Assembly: GCA_016295455.1 (NCBI GenBank)
Contig: JAEDLE010000017.1
Location: 1 to 37,294 of the forward strand
Origin: Bacteroidales bacterium
GTDB taxonomy: Bacteria > Bacteroidota > Bacteroidia > Bacteroidales > UBA932
Length of the DNA: 37,294 nucleotides
Direction of reading: 5' to 3'
Shown in pieces: positions 1 to 8,045 of this stretch. Position 1 is the stretch's first letter. Every line of letters starts with the position of its first letter. The translations under genes were made by a program, and so were the position numbers. The notes beneath the pieces are model-generated. The model worked only from the letters and a program-made list of their open reading frames with translations, had not been told where the DNA came from and did not search any database.

Positions 1-6
1 TATGAC

Positions 7-37
7 AAAAAAAGCGATCCAGTTTCCTGAATCGCTT
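7..37 (-). terminator. Rho-independent terminator of tRNA-Val
   Basis: Read on the minus strand, the arms AAGCGAT (31-37) and ATCGCTT (12-18) form a stem around a 12-base loop, followed directly by a run of T (the A run at 7-13 on the plus strand). It lies 5 bases past the 3' end of the tRNA, so it most likely ends that transcript. Confidence 0.85.
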
Positions 38-41
38 CCGG

Positions 42-116
42 TGGGAGCAGAGGGAGTCGAACCCCCGACCCTCTGCTTGTAAGGCAGACGCTCTGAACCA
101 ACTGAGCTATGCTCCC
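42..116 (-). tRNA. tRNA-Val (anticodon UAC)
   Basis: On the minus strand a full cloverleaf can be folded. The acceptor is GGGAGCA (116-110) paired with TGCTCCC (49-43), with discriminator A at 42. The D arm carries AGCTCAGTTGG. The anticodon stem encloses the loop CTTACAA, giving anticodon TAC (UAC, valine, codon GUA). The T arm carries GGTTCGA. The terminal CCA is not encoded. A consensus promoter lies upstream and a terminator downstream, so it appears to be a single-gene transcription unit. Confidence 0.95.
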
Positions 117-151
117 AAGCTATTTGCATCCGTTCTTTCGTAACGGGATTG

Positions 152-182
152 CAAATATAGCCACTTTTCAGTTCAATGCAAA
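152..182 (-). promoter_or_regulatory. Bacteroidetes sigma-A promoter of tRNA-Val
   Basis: On the minus strand TTTG (182-179) is followed after exactly 19 bases by TATATTTG (159-152). This matches the Bacteroidetes -33 TTTG / -7 TAnnTTTG consensus in both boxes and in spacing. The tRNA 5' end lies about 30 bases downstream. It is the cleanest promoter in the window. The 104 bases between the tRNA and the alpha-2-macroglobulin stop (117-220) hold this promoter and no gene I can support. Confidence 0.85.
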
Positions 183-220
183 CTTTTCGGGGAATTTTTT
201 CGGAAAAATCCTCAAAAATC

Positions 221-3200
221 TCACCTGCGGCTGGTCACAGTGCCGCCAAAGCCGCTGTTGGCACGGTAATGAGGCGCATAGAGGCACTCAATTTCCAGCA
301 CCGGAGCACTGAAACTGCCTTCTTGAGTCACGAAGTATTCCTCTGTAATCACGCTGTCTTCTTCCGGATAGGAGTCGAAATAGTATTCGGTGAGATCAGG
401 AAGGACGTTGCGGTAGCTGCCGCCGAAGGACATAGGCCAGGACGGAGCCCGGAACATACCCCACAGCGAAAGGCCGGACAGCTGGTCAACAGGTCTGAAT
501 GCAGCCTCCCGATATGCCTTGAGCCTCACAAAACTGCGGTTCTCAGCATTCCAGACACGATACTCGGCGGTAATCTTATCCCCAGGCCTGAGCTGCTCGC
601 CTTCAGCGATTTCCTTACCGTCCCTGAGGAATTTCCGCTCTATGCGAAAACCGTTTCCGGATGGCTTCAGCTGCGAATACGGCTTCTGATAGCTCTTGCT
701 CATCACCAGTACCCTGACGTCCATCACATTCCCCGACAGAACGGAATTCACGGCATCGAGATATGAAGCATCGGCATCCCAATGCTGCGTTTCCTTCTGC
801 AGCATCAGCCATAACCTTATCCCGTCGGCAACACGTTCCGCCTCAGCTGCCTTTTCACCTGATGCGGCTCCGGCACCGAAGCCGTCCGCATAATCCTCGA
901 AAAGGTCACACAACAGGCTGTGCGCATAAGCCTCACTCTCCAGCAGACCTCTGAAAGGCATCACGGCATCAGGGTAATATACAGCTCCATCCCTGTGATC
1001 CACAGCATATTCCAGCAGAGAGGCCACATCCTTTTCCAGCGAAGCATCAAGCTTTCCCTGCGCAGAACGGTGTATGCCCAGTGCCGACACAAGAGAGGCC
1101 GCGCCGTCTGCGGACAGCCAGGCCAAAGTTCTCAGCCTCCGCGCCTTGGCCAGAATCTGCCCCGAAAGGCCACGCTCCCTGACCGGCAGCAGATAATCCG
1201 CGGCATCCTTGCCGAAGGCTCTGAATTCCTCCTTCGCCTTATCACCCACAGGCTCATATTCAAAAGGAACTTCCGTATATGCCGACCTGACATACAGGTA
1301 CTGTTCCATGGATATGCCGCCGTTCCAAAGCTGCCTGGAGCGGCTGAAATATGCCCTGTCGAGATATGCCACCGCGGAGTGCGGGTCAAATCCCACATCG
1401 GCGTGGCGGCTCAGTTTGGCCATTCTCTCCAATACCGCCGCAGTCATGACCGGAGAGGATTCCATTCCGGAGAACCAGGAGAAGCCTCCGTCGGCATTCT
1501 GGCAGGCCAGCAGGTCCTCCAGCAGTTTCGCAACGGAGAGTTCAGGAGATACTTCCAGGCCCAGCTTGTCGGCAAGAAGACGCACATACAGAGCCTCGGA
1601 GAGTGAAATCACGTCAGGCACAGAAGGATAGCGCCTTGAAGCGAAGCTCTCCGTCAGCATATCCCTGATGGAGGTTTCTTTGACCAAAGCTCCGTAAGGA
1701 GTAGTGTTCACGAAGGCTGCGGAAAGTTCCGCCAGCAGCGCCTCGCGGTCGCGGGAGTCAGTCATGAGCGCCGAATGGCTCTCAGTAAGTATCTGGGCAT
1801 CAGAAAGTACCGGTATGCTGACAAACATGGCGTCGGAGAATCCGTCCTTGCCGTCTGCGACGAATACGAGCTTGAAACCGCGCTCGCCCACCTCATCGAA
1901 ACTGCCCGGATCCAGTACCACGGCCACGGAGGAACGTGCAGGCAGTTCCACCTTGCGGCTCTGAACGGAAAGCGGCTCCTCGCCCTCGTGACGCGCACCG
2001 GCATATCCATAAAGATAGAGGGTGCCGCGCAGAAGTTCGTCTGCCGACGAGAAAAGGGTGACGGAGAAGGAAGGCCTGTCCCCGACGTGCACATATGCAG
2101 GCGGATTGAAGCCCAGCTGCAGAGGCAGGGTGACAAGGAATTCACCCTTGAGCACCGAGTTCCTCATATCCTTGGTATGGGCGAAGGCCATCACCTTGTA
2201 GGTGGAAAGCCTGTCAGCGGCTTCGAAACTGAGGGACACATTGCCGTCCCCGTCACTGCGGAGCGAAGGCTCGAAGGCAAGGGTGCCGGCGAAATCCTCC
2301 CTGACCCTGACCTCATCCACCACTGCGCCCGCCGAATTCCCCACGGACTGCGGAAGCACATCCCCGGCAAGAGCCATATCCTCCTCAACCTCAACATCAT
2401 CCACGGACGCCCTGGACAGGGAGAGACTCTTTCTGGACATCAGCGAAGGCCTGGCTGCTCCATACCCGATCACCATACCTGAGTCCATTCCTCCGCACAC
2501 CGACCTGATCCTCACGGAAGGAGCCCCATAGCCGGAAAGACGTATCCCGTCCCAATCGTAAGGGCATATCCTGTCCACGCTCAAGTCATAGACCGTCGCC
2601 ATCACCTCCGCCTCGGGGAGGGTCTTCAGGCCGAGAGTCACTCTCGAGCCCGGCACGGTCCTGTCCACAAGACGCGACCATTCCAGAGGCAGCGCCGTCA
2701 CTTCCCTGCGGCGGCTGTACTGCACGTCAAAGCTGTGGCTGCGTCCCTTCCTGAAATAGAAGACCTGCAGACGCACGGCGTCAGGATATTCATCCGGATA
2801 TGGCAGGGTCAACGTCATGAGGGAGCCGGCCTCGCCCATCCTGCCATCGAGATGCACCGACGAAGTTGAAAGCAGACGGCTGTCTGCTCCGAAGATCTCC
2901 ACGACAGCCCATACGGGTCCGTCGGCTGCGCCCATCCTGAGCACGATATCCTCACCCGGACCGAGTTCCTCCGAAGGGGCGCTGAAATAATTCTCGAAAG
3001 GAGCGTCCAGAACCTTGTCCCCAGGCCTCACCCTCGCGAACTCCAGTTCAGCCTCAGCCTCGATTCCACGCACACGGCCCTTGGCCTTCAGAGTAAAGAA
3101 TGATCCTGAATATGCTGACAGGTCCAACTCGAGCGCCTCTCCAGGCGAGCAGCGACCGGAGAGAAGTTCACCGCCGTCCTTGCCGCAAAGTACATAGTCC

Positions 3201-5458
3201 ACAACAGGATGGACTTCCACCGAACCGCCTGCATTTGCCCCGATCTTGATTCTGAGCCGGTCGGAATCCATAGCTCCGCCCTGGCCCCGAGACCATTCAG
3301 CACCCGGTTTCTCATAATTTGCCCTGATTCCGTCCACAAGGCTCAGGTCCAGGCTGAAACTGCGGCTCACATTCACGCTCCTGCCGTATTCCTGAGTCTG
3401 GCCGTTTCCGTCAACCACCCTGACCGTCACACGGTAGTACTGCCAGTCCACGTCATCCCCGGTCGGAAACTCCAGAGAGAAGTGGCCCCCCGCATCCGGG
3501 GCAAGATGTCCGGAAATCAGTTTCTCTCCCTTATAATCCACCTGATAATCAAGACGGAAGGCATCGGTCGAATGACCGGAGTAGGTGCGTATAATGCCGC
3601 CGACGCTCACTACGTCTCCCGGCATATACCACTGTTCGTCCCTGTCGAACACGAGTTCGCTGTCCGGAAGCCGGAAATCATCCACCCTGAAACTGCGCGA
3701 AGCCGTGCAACCGCCTGCTGTAACCACTATATTGAACCAGCCGTTGCGCCTGCCCTTCGGCAGTTCGAATGCCGATGCGGCCGTGCCGAAATCATTGATT
3801 TTCAGCACTTCACTCCCGATTTCATTGCCTTCGGCATCAATCAGCACCGCCTTGGCCTCAAGTCCTTGGCAGGCAGTGGAGATGCTTTCCCTAAGGTCTC
3901 CTTTGTAATAAAGGGCATTGAAGGAAACGGTCTCGCCAGGCCTGTACGCCATACGGTCGGTATAGAGCCTGCCATAAGTCTGAGAACGGGCACCGGAAGA
4001 AGAATACCCTTCCTTCCCGTCGGTAAGGAGCGCTTTTGACTTCCTGAGCACACCATCGGCATCCCTGAAACGGCACTCTATGGAATACCTGCCGTCCCCC
4101 GTCAGGAACGAGGACAGTTCAGGAGGAAGGGCGGTGAAGCCCCCTTCAAATTCAAAGTCCTGAACTACAGATACTTCCCTGCCGTTTCGGCGCAGCACCA
4201 GCTCAGCCTTTTCAACCGGTGCGCCGCTGTCTTGCCAGGCCAGGTATATGCGGAATGCATCCCTGTCCCGCCTGAGTGCAAGAGAAAGGGAGTGTTTCTC
4301 CACCCTGGTCTCGGCAGACGCCCTTCCGGATACGGCACGGATGCGGTAGGCACCGTCATCCTGCAGCGGGAAGGCCACGCCCAGCGTGTCCTCGCGGTAG
4401 AAACTCCCGGACTCATTCACCATTTTCCTGCGAAAGAGTAGTTTTTCCCCCTCATCCGCATATATGCACATCGTGACCGACGGGAGATTTCTCAGGTATA
4501 TGCTGATTTTCTCCCCCTCCACACCGAGCTGCACGTCCTTTTCCGTCAACCTGTCAATCAGGTTCCTGACCTCGGTTATGGACGCGGCCAGGGCACGGTC
4601 TTCCCCGCGTATGGCCTTGCGGCGCCTCTCAAACTCCCGAGCCTCGGCATACAGGGCTTCATATTCCGCAGAAGCCGCATCCGCCTCCTCCAGTTTCCAC
4701 ATCCTGTCCCCCAAAAGGGAAGCCCAGGCCATCATGCCCACAGCCTTCCCCTCATAATCCGCCTTCACCTTTTCCATAGCCTCAGTCCTCTTTCTTATAT
4801 CAAGAGCCTCAGCCTCAATATAATCGAGATATGCCGACGCGGGATATGCTCCCTTGAGCTCCGCCCTGAGCAGCGCTGACGCCTCCTTGTCCGGGCGTCC
4901 GTTACCCAGATAGTCCCAGAGGGCATATTCATAGTCATTGCCGATATATTGACCCAGCAGGCCGTTCATCATCGACGGAGTATTCCCGCAGAAAAGGTGG
5001 AAGGACTTGCTGCAGGAAGCCTTGAGGACTTCCGCATTCTCTCTGATGAAAGGCAGACGGGATGCCTTTTCCCAGGCATAACGTCCGCTGCGCCAGGCAT
5101 AGGTCAGAAGCGGGTCACCATATTCCTCAAATGCTTTGGCGCATTCCTCCTGAAGGGTTTGCCTCTGCTTCCAGTCGCGGGAAGAGCTGACGCTTACGTA
5201 TCTGTTCCAGGCGTCGTAGTAGTCCCAGCCGAGCCTGTCCTGACGGGCACGGTCCATAATCGAGCGGAGTATCTCCTGCTGCCGTTTCGGTCTGTCGGCG
5301 GCGCTTGCCTTGCCGTAGTCCGCCCAGAGTTGGCTGAGGACGTGGCCACCTGCATCGGTGCCTCCGGTCTGTCTGTCTGTTTTCATTGCTGCGTCGAGTG
5401 AGAATGCGGCCAATAGCAGGAAGGCTGCGGCCAATAGGTTTCTTCTGATGTTCATCAT
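221..5458 (-). CDS. alpha-2-macroglobulin family protein lacking a thioester
   Basis: A 1745-residue exported protein. An N-terminal signal peptide (about residues 1-24, ending SLDA-A) has no lipobox cysteine, so it is probably periplasmic and soluble rather than a lipoprotein. The middle holds MG/bait-type beta domains with repeated YRPGETVSF- and YMPGDVVSV-like motifs. The C-terminal part carries the conserved alpha-alpha-barrel motif GGFSWFSG near residue 1320, as in bacterial A2M proteins of the YfhM/MagD type, which trap proteases in the envelope. The CxEQ thioester expected just before the barrel (about 1275-1290) is absent; the sequence there reads YPSVPDVISLSEAL. Its ATG overlaps the folC stop by 4 bases, so the two are probably co-transcribed and translationally coupled. 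Family assignment is firm. The protease-trapping role is inferred, and a non-covalent mechanism would be required. Confidence 0.85.
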   Translation of the reverse strand: MMNIRRNLLAAAFLLLAAFSLDAAMKTDRQTGGTDAGGHVLSQLWADYGKASAADRPKRQQEILRSIMDRARQDRLGWDYYDAWNRYVSVSSSRDWKQRQTLQEECAKAFEEYGDPLLTYAWRSGRYAWEKASRLPFIRENAEVLKASCSKSFHLFCGNTPSMMNGLLGQYIGNDYEYALWDYLGNGRPDKEASALLRAELKGAYPASAYLDYIEAEALDIRKRTEAMEKVKADYEGKAVGMMAWASLLGDRMWKLEEADAASAEYEALYAEAREFERRRKAIRGEDRALAASITEVRNLIDRLTEKDVQLGVEGEKISIYLRNLPSVTMCIYADEGEKLLFRRKMVNESGSFYREDTLGVAFPLQDDGAYRIRAVSGRASAETRVEKHSLSLALRRDRDAFRIYLAWQDSGAPVEKAELVLRRNGREVSVVQDFEFEGGFTALPPELSSFLTGDGRYSIECRFRDADGVLRKSKALLTDGKEGYSSSGARSQTYGRLYTDRMAYRPGETVSFNALYYKGDLRESISTACQGLEAKAVLIDAEGNEIGSEVLKINDFGTAASAFELPKGRRNGWFNIVVTAGGCTASRSFRVDDFRLPDSELVFDRDEQWYMPGDVVSVGGIIRTYSGHSTDAFRLDYQVDYKGEKLISGHLAPDAGGHFSLEFPTGDDVDWQYYRVTVRVVDGNGQTQEYGRSVNVSRSFSLDLSLVDGIRANYEKPGAEWSRGQGGAMDSDRLRIKIGANAGGSVEVHPVVDYVLCGKDGGELLSGRCSPGEALELDLSAYSGSFFTLKAKGRVRGIEAEAELEFARVRPGDKVLDAPFENYFSAPSEELGPGEDIVLRMGAADGPVWAVVEIFGADSRLLSTSSVHLDGRMGEAGSLMTLTLPYPDEYPDAVRLQVFYFRKGRSHSFDVQYSRRREVTALPLEWSRLVDRTVPGSRVTLGLKTLPEAEVMATVYDLSVDRICPYDWDGIRLSGYGAPSVRIRSVCGGMDSGMVIGYGAARPSLMSRKSLSLSRASVDDVEVEEDMALAGDVLPQSVGNSAGAVVDEVRVREDFAGTLAFEPSLRSDGDGNVSLSFEAADRLSTYKVMAFAHTKDMRNSVLKGEFLVTLPLQLGFNPPAYVHVGDRPSFSVTLFSSADELLRGTLYLYGYAGARHEGEEPLSVQSRKVELPARSSVAVVLDPGSFDEVGERGFKLVFVADGKDGFSDAMFVSIPVLSDAQILTESHSALMTDSRDREALLAELSAAFVNTTPYGALVKETSIRDMLTESFASRRYPSVPDVISLSEALYVRLLADKLGLEVSPELSVAKLLEDLLACQNADGGFSWFSGMESSPVMTAAVLERMAKLSRHADVGFDPHSAVAYLDRAYFSRSRQLWNGGISMEQYLYVRSAYTEVPFEYEPVGDKAKEEFRAFGKDAADYLLPVRERGLSGQILAKARRLRTLAWLSADGAASLVSALGIHRSAQGKLDASLEKDVASLLEYAVDHRDGAVYYPDAVMPFRGLLESEAYAHSLLCDLFEDYADGFGAGAASGEKAAEAERVADGIRLWLMLQKETQHWDADASYLDAVNSVLSGNVMDVRVLVMSKSYQKPYSQLKPSGNGFRIERKFLRDGKEIAEGEQLRPGDKITAEYRVWNAENRSFVRLKAYREAAFRPVDQLSGLSLWGMFRAPSWPMSFGGSYRNVLPDLTEYYFDSYPEEDSVITEEYFVTQEGSFSAPVLEIECLYAPHYRANSGFGGTVTSRR

Positions 5459-6804
5459 AGTCTGCTTTCTGTTCCGGAACCATCCGTCTCCGGGATGAAT
5501 AACGGGATGGCCTCCGACACTGCAAAAGTGCTGCCACCGATGTATATGATGCCGTCGGGACCCGCCTGGGAGAGCGCGGCATCCACTGCGGAAGCCACGT
5601 CGGCATATGCATAAAGGCCCTGTGCCTCAAGGCCTTGCGACGAAAGATACTGAGCATATCTTTCCCTTATTTTTTCCGCTGGCAGAGATCTGCGGCTGGA
5701 CGGTGTCGCAAAGTGCCAGATGGCTTCGGCGGGCATGAGAGGCAGTATGGCATCGAGGTCCTTGTCCGCCATTATCGCATAGACGATGTGCAGTCCGCTG
5801 CAGTCCGGAGCGGAGGCAAGACGCCTGAGCTGTGCGAAGTTGTGCCTGAGGGCGTGGGCGTTGTGACCGATATCGCAGAGTACGGTCGGACGGGTCCGGA
5901 GCCTCTCCCATCTACCGTGGAAGTCCATATGGGAGGCGGTGTGTATGAGCGCATCTTCGGATATGGGGTCAGACAGGCCCAGAAGGTCCAGCACGCTTGC
6001 GGCGGTCCTGAGGTTGTATGCCTGATAATCACCGCGCAGGTCCATTTCAGAGAGGATGTGCGGGAAGCGGGGTTCAAGGGTCGGATGTCCGCTCCCGGCA
6101 AAGATTATCCCCGAAGCGCAGGAGGCGGCTTTCGCCTCGAACACCGGACGTGTCCCGGGATGGTCCTCGCCTATCACCACCGGCACTCCGGGTTTGATTA
6201 TGCCCGCCTTTTCGGATGCGATTTCCGCCAGGCTGTGGCCCAGCAGGTCGCAGTGGTCCAGGCCTATGGATGTAATCACGGATATCTCAGGAGTGACTAT
6301 GTTGGTGCTGTCCAAACGTCCGCCCAGGCCGACTTCAAGCACAATCCAGTCTGCGTCACTGTCGGCGAACCACTTGAAGGCCATGCCCGTGGTGATTTCG
6401 AAGAATGACAGGGAAAGGCGCTCGAAATCAGCCTTGTAACGGCATATGAAGTCATAGACATATTCCCTGGGAACCATGGAGGCAACGCCCTCGGGACCGG
6501 CGATGCGCATCCTCTCCCGGAAATCGTTTATGTGCGGGGAGGTGTAGAGTCCGGTCCTGAAACCGTGACGGGAAAGGCAGGATGCCAGCATATTCGAAAC
6601 CGAACCTTTGCCGTTGGTTCCGGCCACGTGTATCACCCTGCAGCTGCGCGAGGGGTTGCCGAGCAGGCGGTCGAATTCGAGCATCCTCTCGAGCCCCGGC
6701 TTGTAGGCGTCTCCGAAAGGGACGTTCTGCACAGACGGGAATCTCAGGAAAAGGGCTTCCAGCTCATCCCTGTAGCTTTTCTCGGAAAATTCAGCAAACA
6801 TCAT
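5455..6804 (-). CDS. folC: bifunctional folylpolyglutamate synthase / dihydrofolate synthase
   Basis: A 449-residue Mur-ligase-family enzyme that adds glutamate to dihydropteroate and tetrahydrofolate in the cytoplasm. Residues 58-68 read IHVAGTNGKGS, the FolC P-loop. Further family motifs are YTSPHI, the KAGIIKPG-type segment (here SEKAGIIKPGVP) and DIGHN for the ligase active site and C-terminal domain. Length is normal for the family. The ORF opens with two tandem ATG codons (6804 and 6801); I keep the first. A consensus -7 box lies about 20 bases upstream. It overlaps the alpha-2-macroglobulin gene by the sequence ATGA. That pairing has no obvious functional logic and may simply reflect operon packing. 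Confidence 0.95.
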   Translation of the reverse strand: MMFAEFSEKSYRDELEALFLRFPSVQNVPFGDAYKPGLERMLEFDRLLGNPSRSCRVIHVAGTNGKGSVSNMLASCLSRHGFRTGLYTSPHINDFRERMRIAGPEGVASMVPREYVYDFICRYKADFERLSLSFFEITTGMAFKWFADSDADWIVLEVGLGGRLDSTNIVTPEISVITSIGLDHCDLLGHSLAEIASEKAGIIKPGVPVVIGEDHPGTRPVFEAKAASCASGIIFAGSGHPTLEPRFPHILSEMDLRGDYQAYNLRTAASVLDLLGLSDPISEDALIHTASHMDFHGRWERLRTRPTVLCDIGHNAHALRHNFAQLRRLASAPDCSGLHIVYAIMADKDLDAILPLMPAEAIWHFATPSSRRSLPAEKIRERYAQYLSSQGLEAQGLYAYADVASAVDAALSQAGPDGIIYIGGSTFAVSEAIPLFIPETDGSGTESRL

Positions 6805-6811
6805 CCAATAT

Positions 6812-6842
6812 TTTGTACTGTTTCCAAATTTACGTATTTTTA
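6812..6842 (+). promoter_or_regulatory. probable promoter of the PurL-like gene
   Basis: TTTG (6812-6815), a 19-base spacer and TATTTTTA (6835-6842) match the Bacteroidetes promoter except for the last base of the -7 box. It lies 24 bases before the chosen ATG at 6867. It supports starting this gene at 6867 rather than at an upstream codon of the same open frame, which would lie within folC antisense sequence. Confidence 0.55.
6825..6832 (-). promoter_or_regulatory. -7 box for folC
   Basis: The minus strand reads TAAATTTG, a perfect TAnnTTTG match ending 20 bases before the folC ATG. No TTTG is seen at the usual -33 distance. The element overlaps the divergent promoter for the PurL-like gene, so the two units may compete for RNA polymerase. 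Confidence 0.6.
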
Positions 6843-6866
6843 CGATATCAGCGACTGAATGAAACT

Positions 6867-8018
6867 ATGAAGGAGAACAGCTCCGCACTCTGGTCGGAAT
6901 ACATCATAGACGGCGTACGCATGGACACGACGCCGGGAGCAATGCTGCAGAGGGCCTGCGATGCGGGTGAATATGCCCCCGAGGAGCCTTCTGGGCAGAT
7001 TATTGACGAGTCCATCGACCCGTCTCCGGTAAGCGCATCCCAACTCGACCGGGATCCTTTCAGCTACCTTTCCCTGATGCGCAGGGCCCGCTCTCGCGAG
7101 GTCCCCGTGGCCAACTGCGACGCTTTCACCCAGGGCAGGATGGCCACTGCGCTGCTTGACGCCATATGGAAGGAAGGCCATTTCCGCCTCGGAGACCTCG
7201 CCCTCTCCATATGCTGGAGATGGAACGGGGACAGGCTGGGGAATATGGCGGCCTTCTACTCTTCCGTCGAAAGCGCCTGCGACACCGCAGACGACGTTGG
7301 CATATGCCTGAGAGACTGTAAGTTGATTTCCTCCCCCGAGTTGGGCATCGAGGTGAAGGCGGCTCTTTCCGGAGTGACGCAGTCCTTTGATGAGGCGGAC
7401 GGGGAGGATGAACTTTTCTTCGAGGAACTGCCCTTCCAGACCGAACATCCGCACATGAAGGACAGGCGGAAATGTCCGCTGAAGGCAAGCGGGAAGGAGG
7501 GGAACTGGATCATTTACATTCCTTTCGACACCTGCCCGCACAATCTGGGGGGCTCCCTGCTGGCGCAGGTCACTTCCGAACCTTGCGGGAAAGCCGTGGA
7601 ACTGGAGTCTCCGGATTATTTCATTGACTGTTACGAGGTCGTGCGGGAACTGGTCGAGGACGGGATTGCCGTGTCCGGCATCACCATATCCGACGGAGGT
7701 CTGCTGCAGGCCCTGCGGCGCATGGTGCCGGAGAACGCGGGCTTCGATGCCGAGTTCGGGGATGTGATGAAGTCCTACGGGGAGACCGAACTGGCGAGGC
7801 TGCTCTTCTCTGAACTGCCGGGCGTACTGCTCGAAATCACCGCTGACGACTACGACTACATCGATGCGGAACTGCTGCTTCAGGATGTGGCCTATTATCC
7901 GCTTGGCGCCTTCAAGGCGGGCGGGAAGGGGCTGCGGCTGCTCAGCGGGGAAAGCAACGGCATAAGCGGGATACTCCATTCCCTCCTGAACGTTCAGGTA
8001 TCGGAAGGGGAAGACTGA
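6867..8018 (+). CDS. PurL/PurM-fold (AIR synthase-related) protein, probably degenerate
   Basis: The 383-residue product resembles one PurM-like module of phosphoribosylformylglycinamidine synthase. The middle (about 90-160) has a GRMATALLDAI-like helix followed by LGNMAAFYSSVESACD, reminiscent of the PurL segment leading to GGNVSLYNE. At that position this protein has LRDCKLISSPEL, so the glycine-rich substrate motif is missing. The second half keeps family signatures: LGGS at 227-230, ISDGGL around 275-279, and LFSELPGVLLEI from 313, all typical of the AIRS C-terminal domain. No glutaminase domain is present and it is far shorter than full PurL (about 1,200 residues) or PurL2 (about 740). 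I chose the ATG at 6867 because a promoter-like sequence sits just upstream. It is divergent from folC and 27 bases ahead of phoH. Function unknown; I infer a non-catalytic or repurposed paralogue. Confidence 0.65.
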   Translation: MKENSSALWSEYIIDGVRMDTTPGAMLQRACDAGEYAPEEPSGQIIDESIDPSPVSASQLDRDPFSYLSLMRRARSREVPVANCDAFTQGRMATALLDAIWKEGHFRLGDLALSICWRWNGDRLGNMAAFYSSVESACDTADDVGICLRDCKLISSPELGIEVKAALSGVTQSFDEADGEDELFFEELPFQTEHPHMKDRRKCPLKASGKEGNWIIYIPFDTCPHNLGGSLLAQVTSEPCGKAVELESPDYFIDCYEVVRELVEDGIAVSGITISDGGLLQALRRMVPENAGFDAEFGDVMKSYGETELARLLFSELPGVLLEITADDYDYIDAELLLQDVAYYPLGAFKAGGKGLRLLSGESNGISGILHSLLNVQVSEGED

Positions 8019-8045
8019 TGACAACTTATTAATAACCACTTTGTT

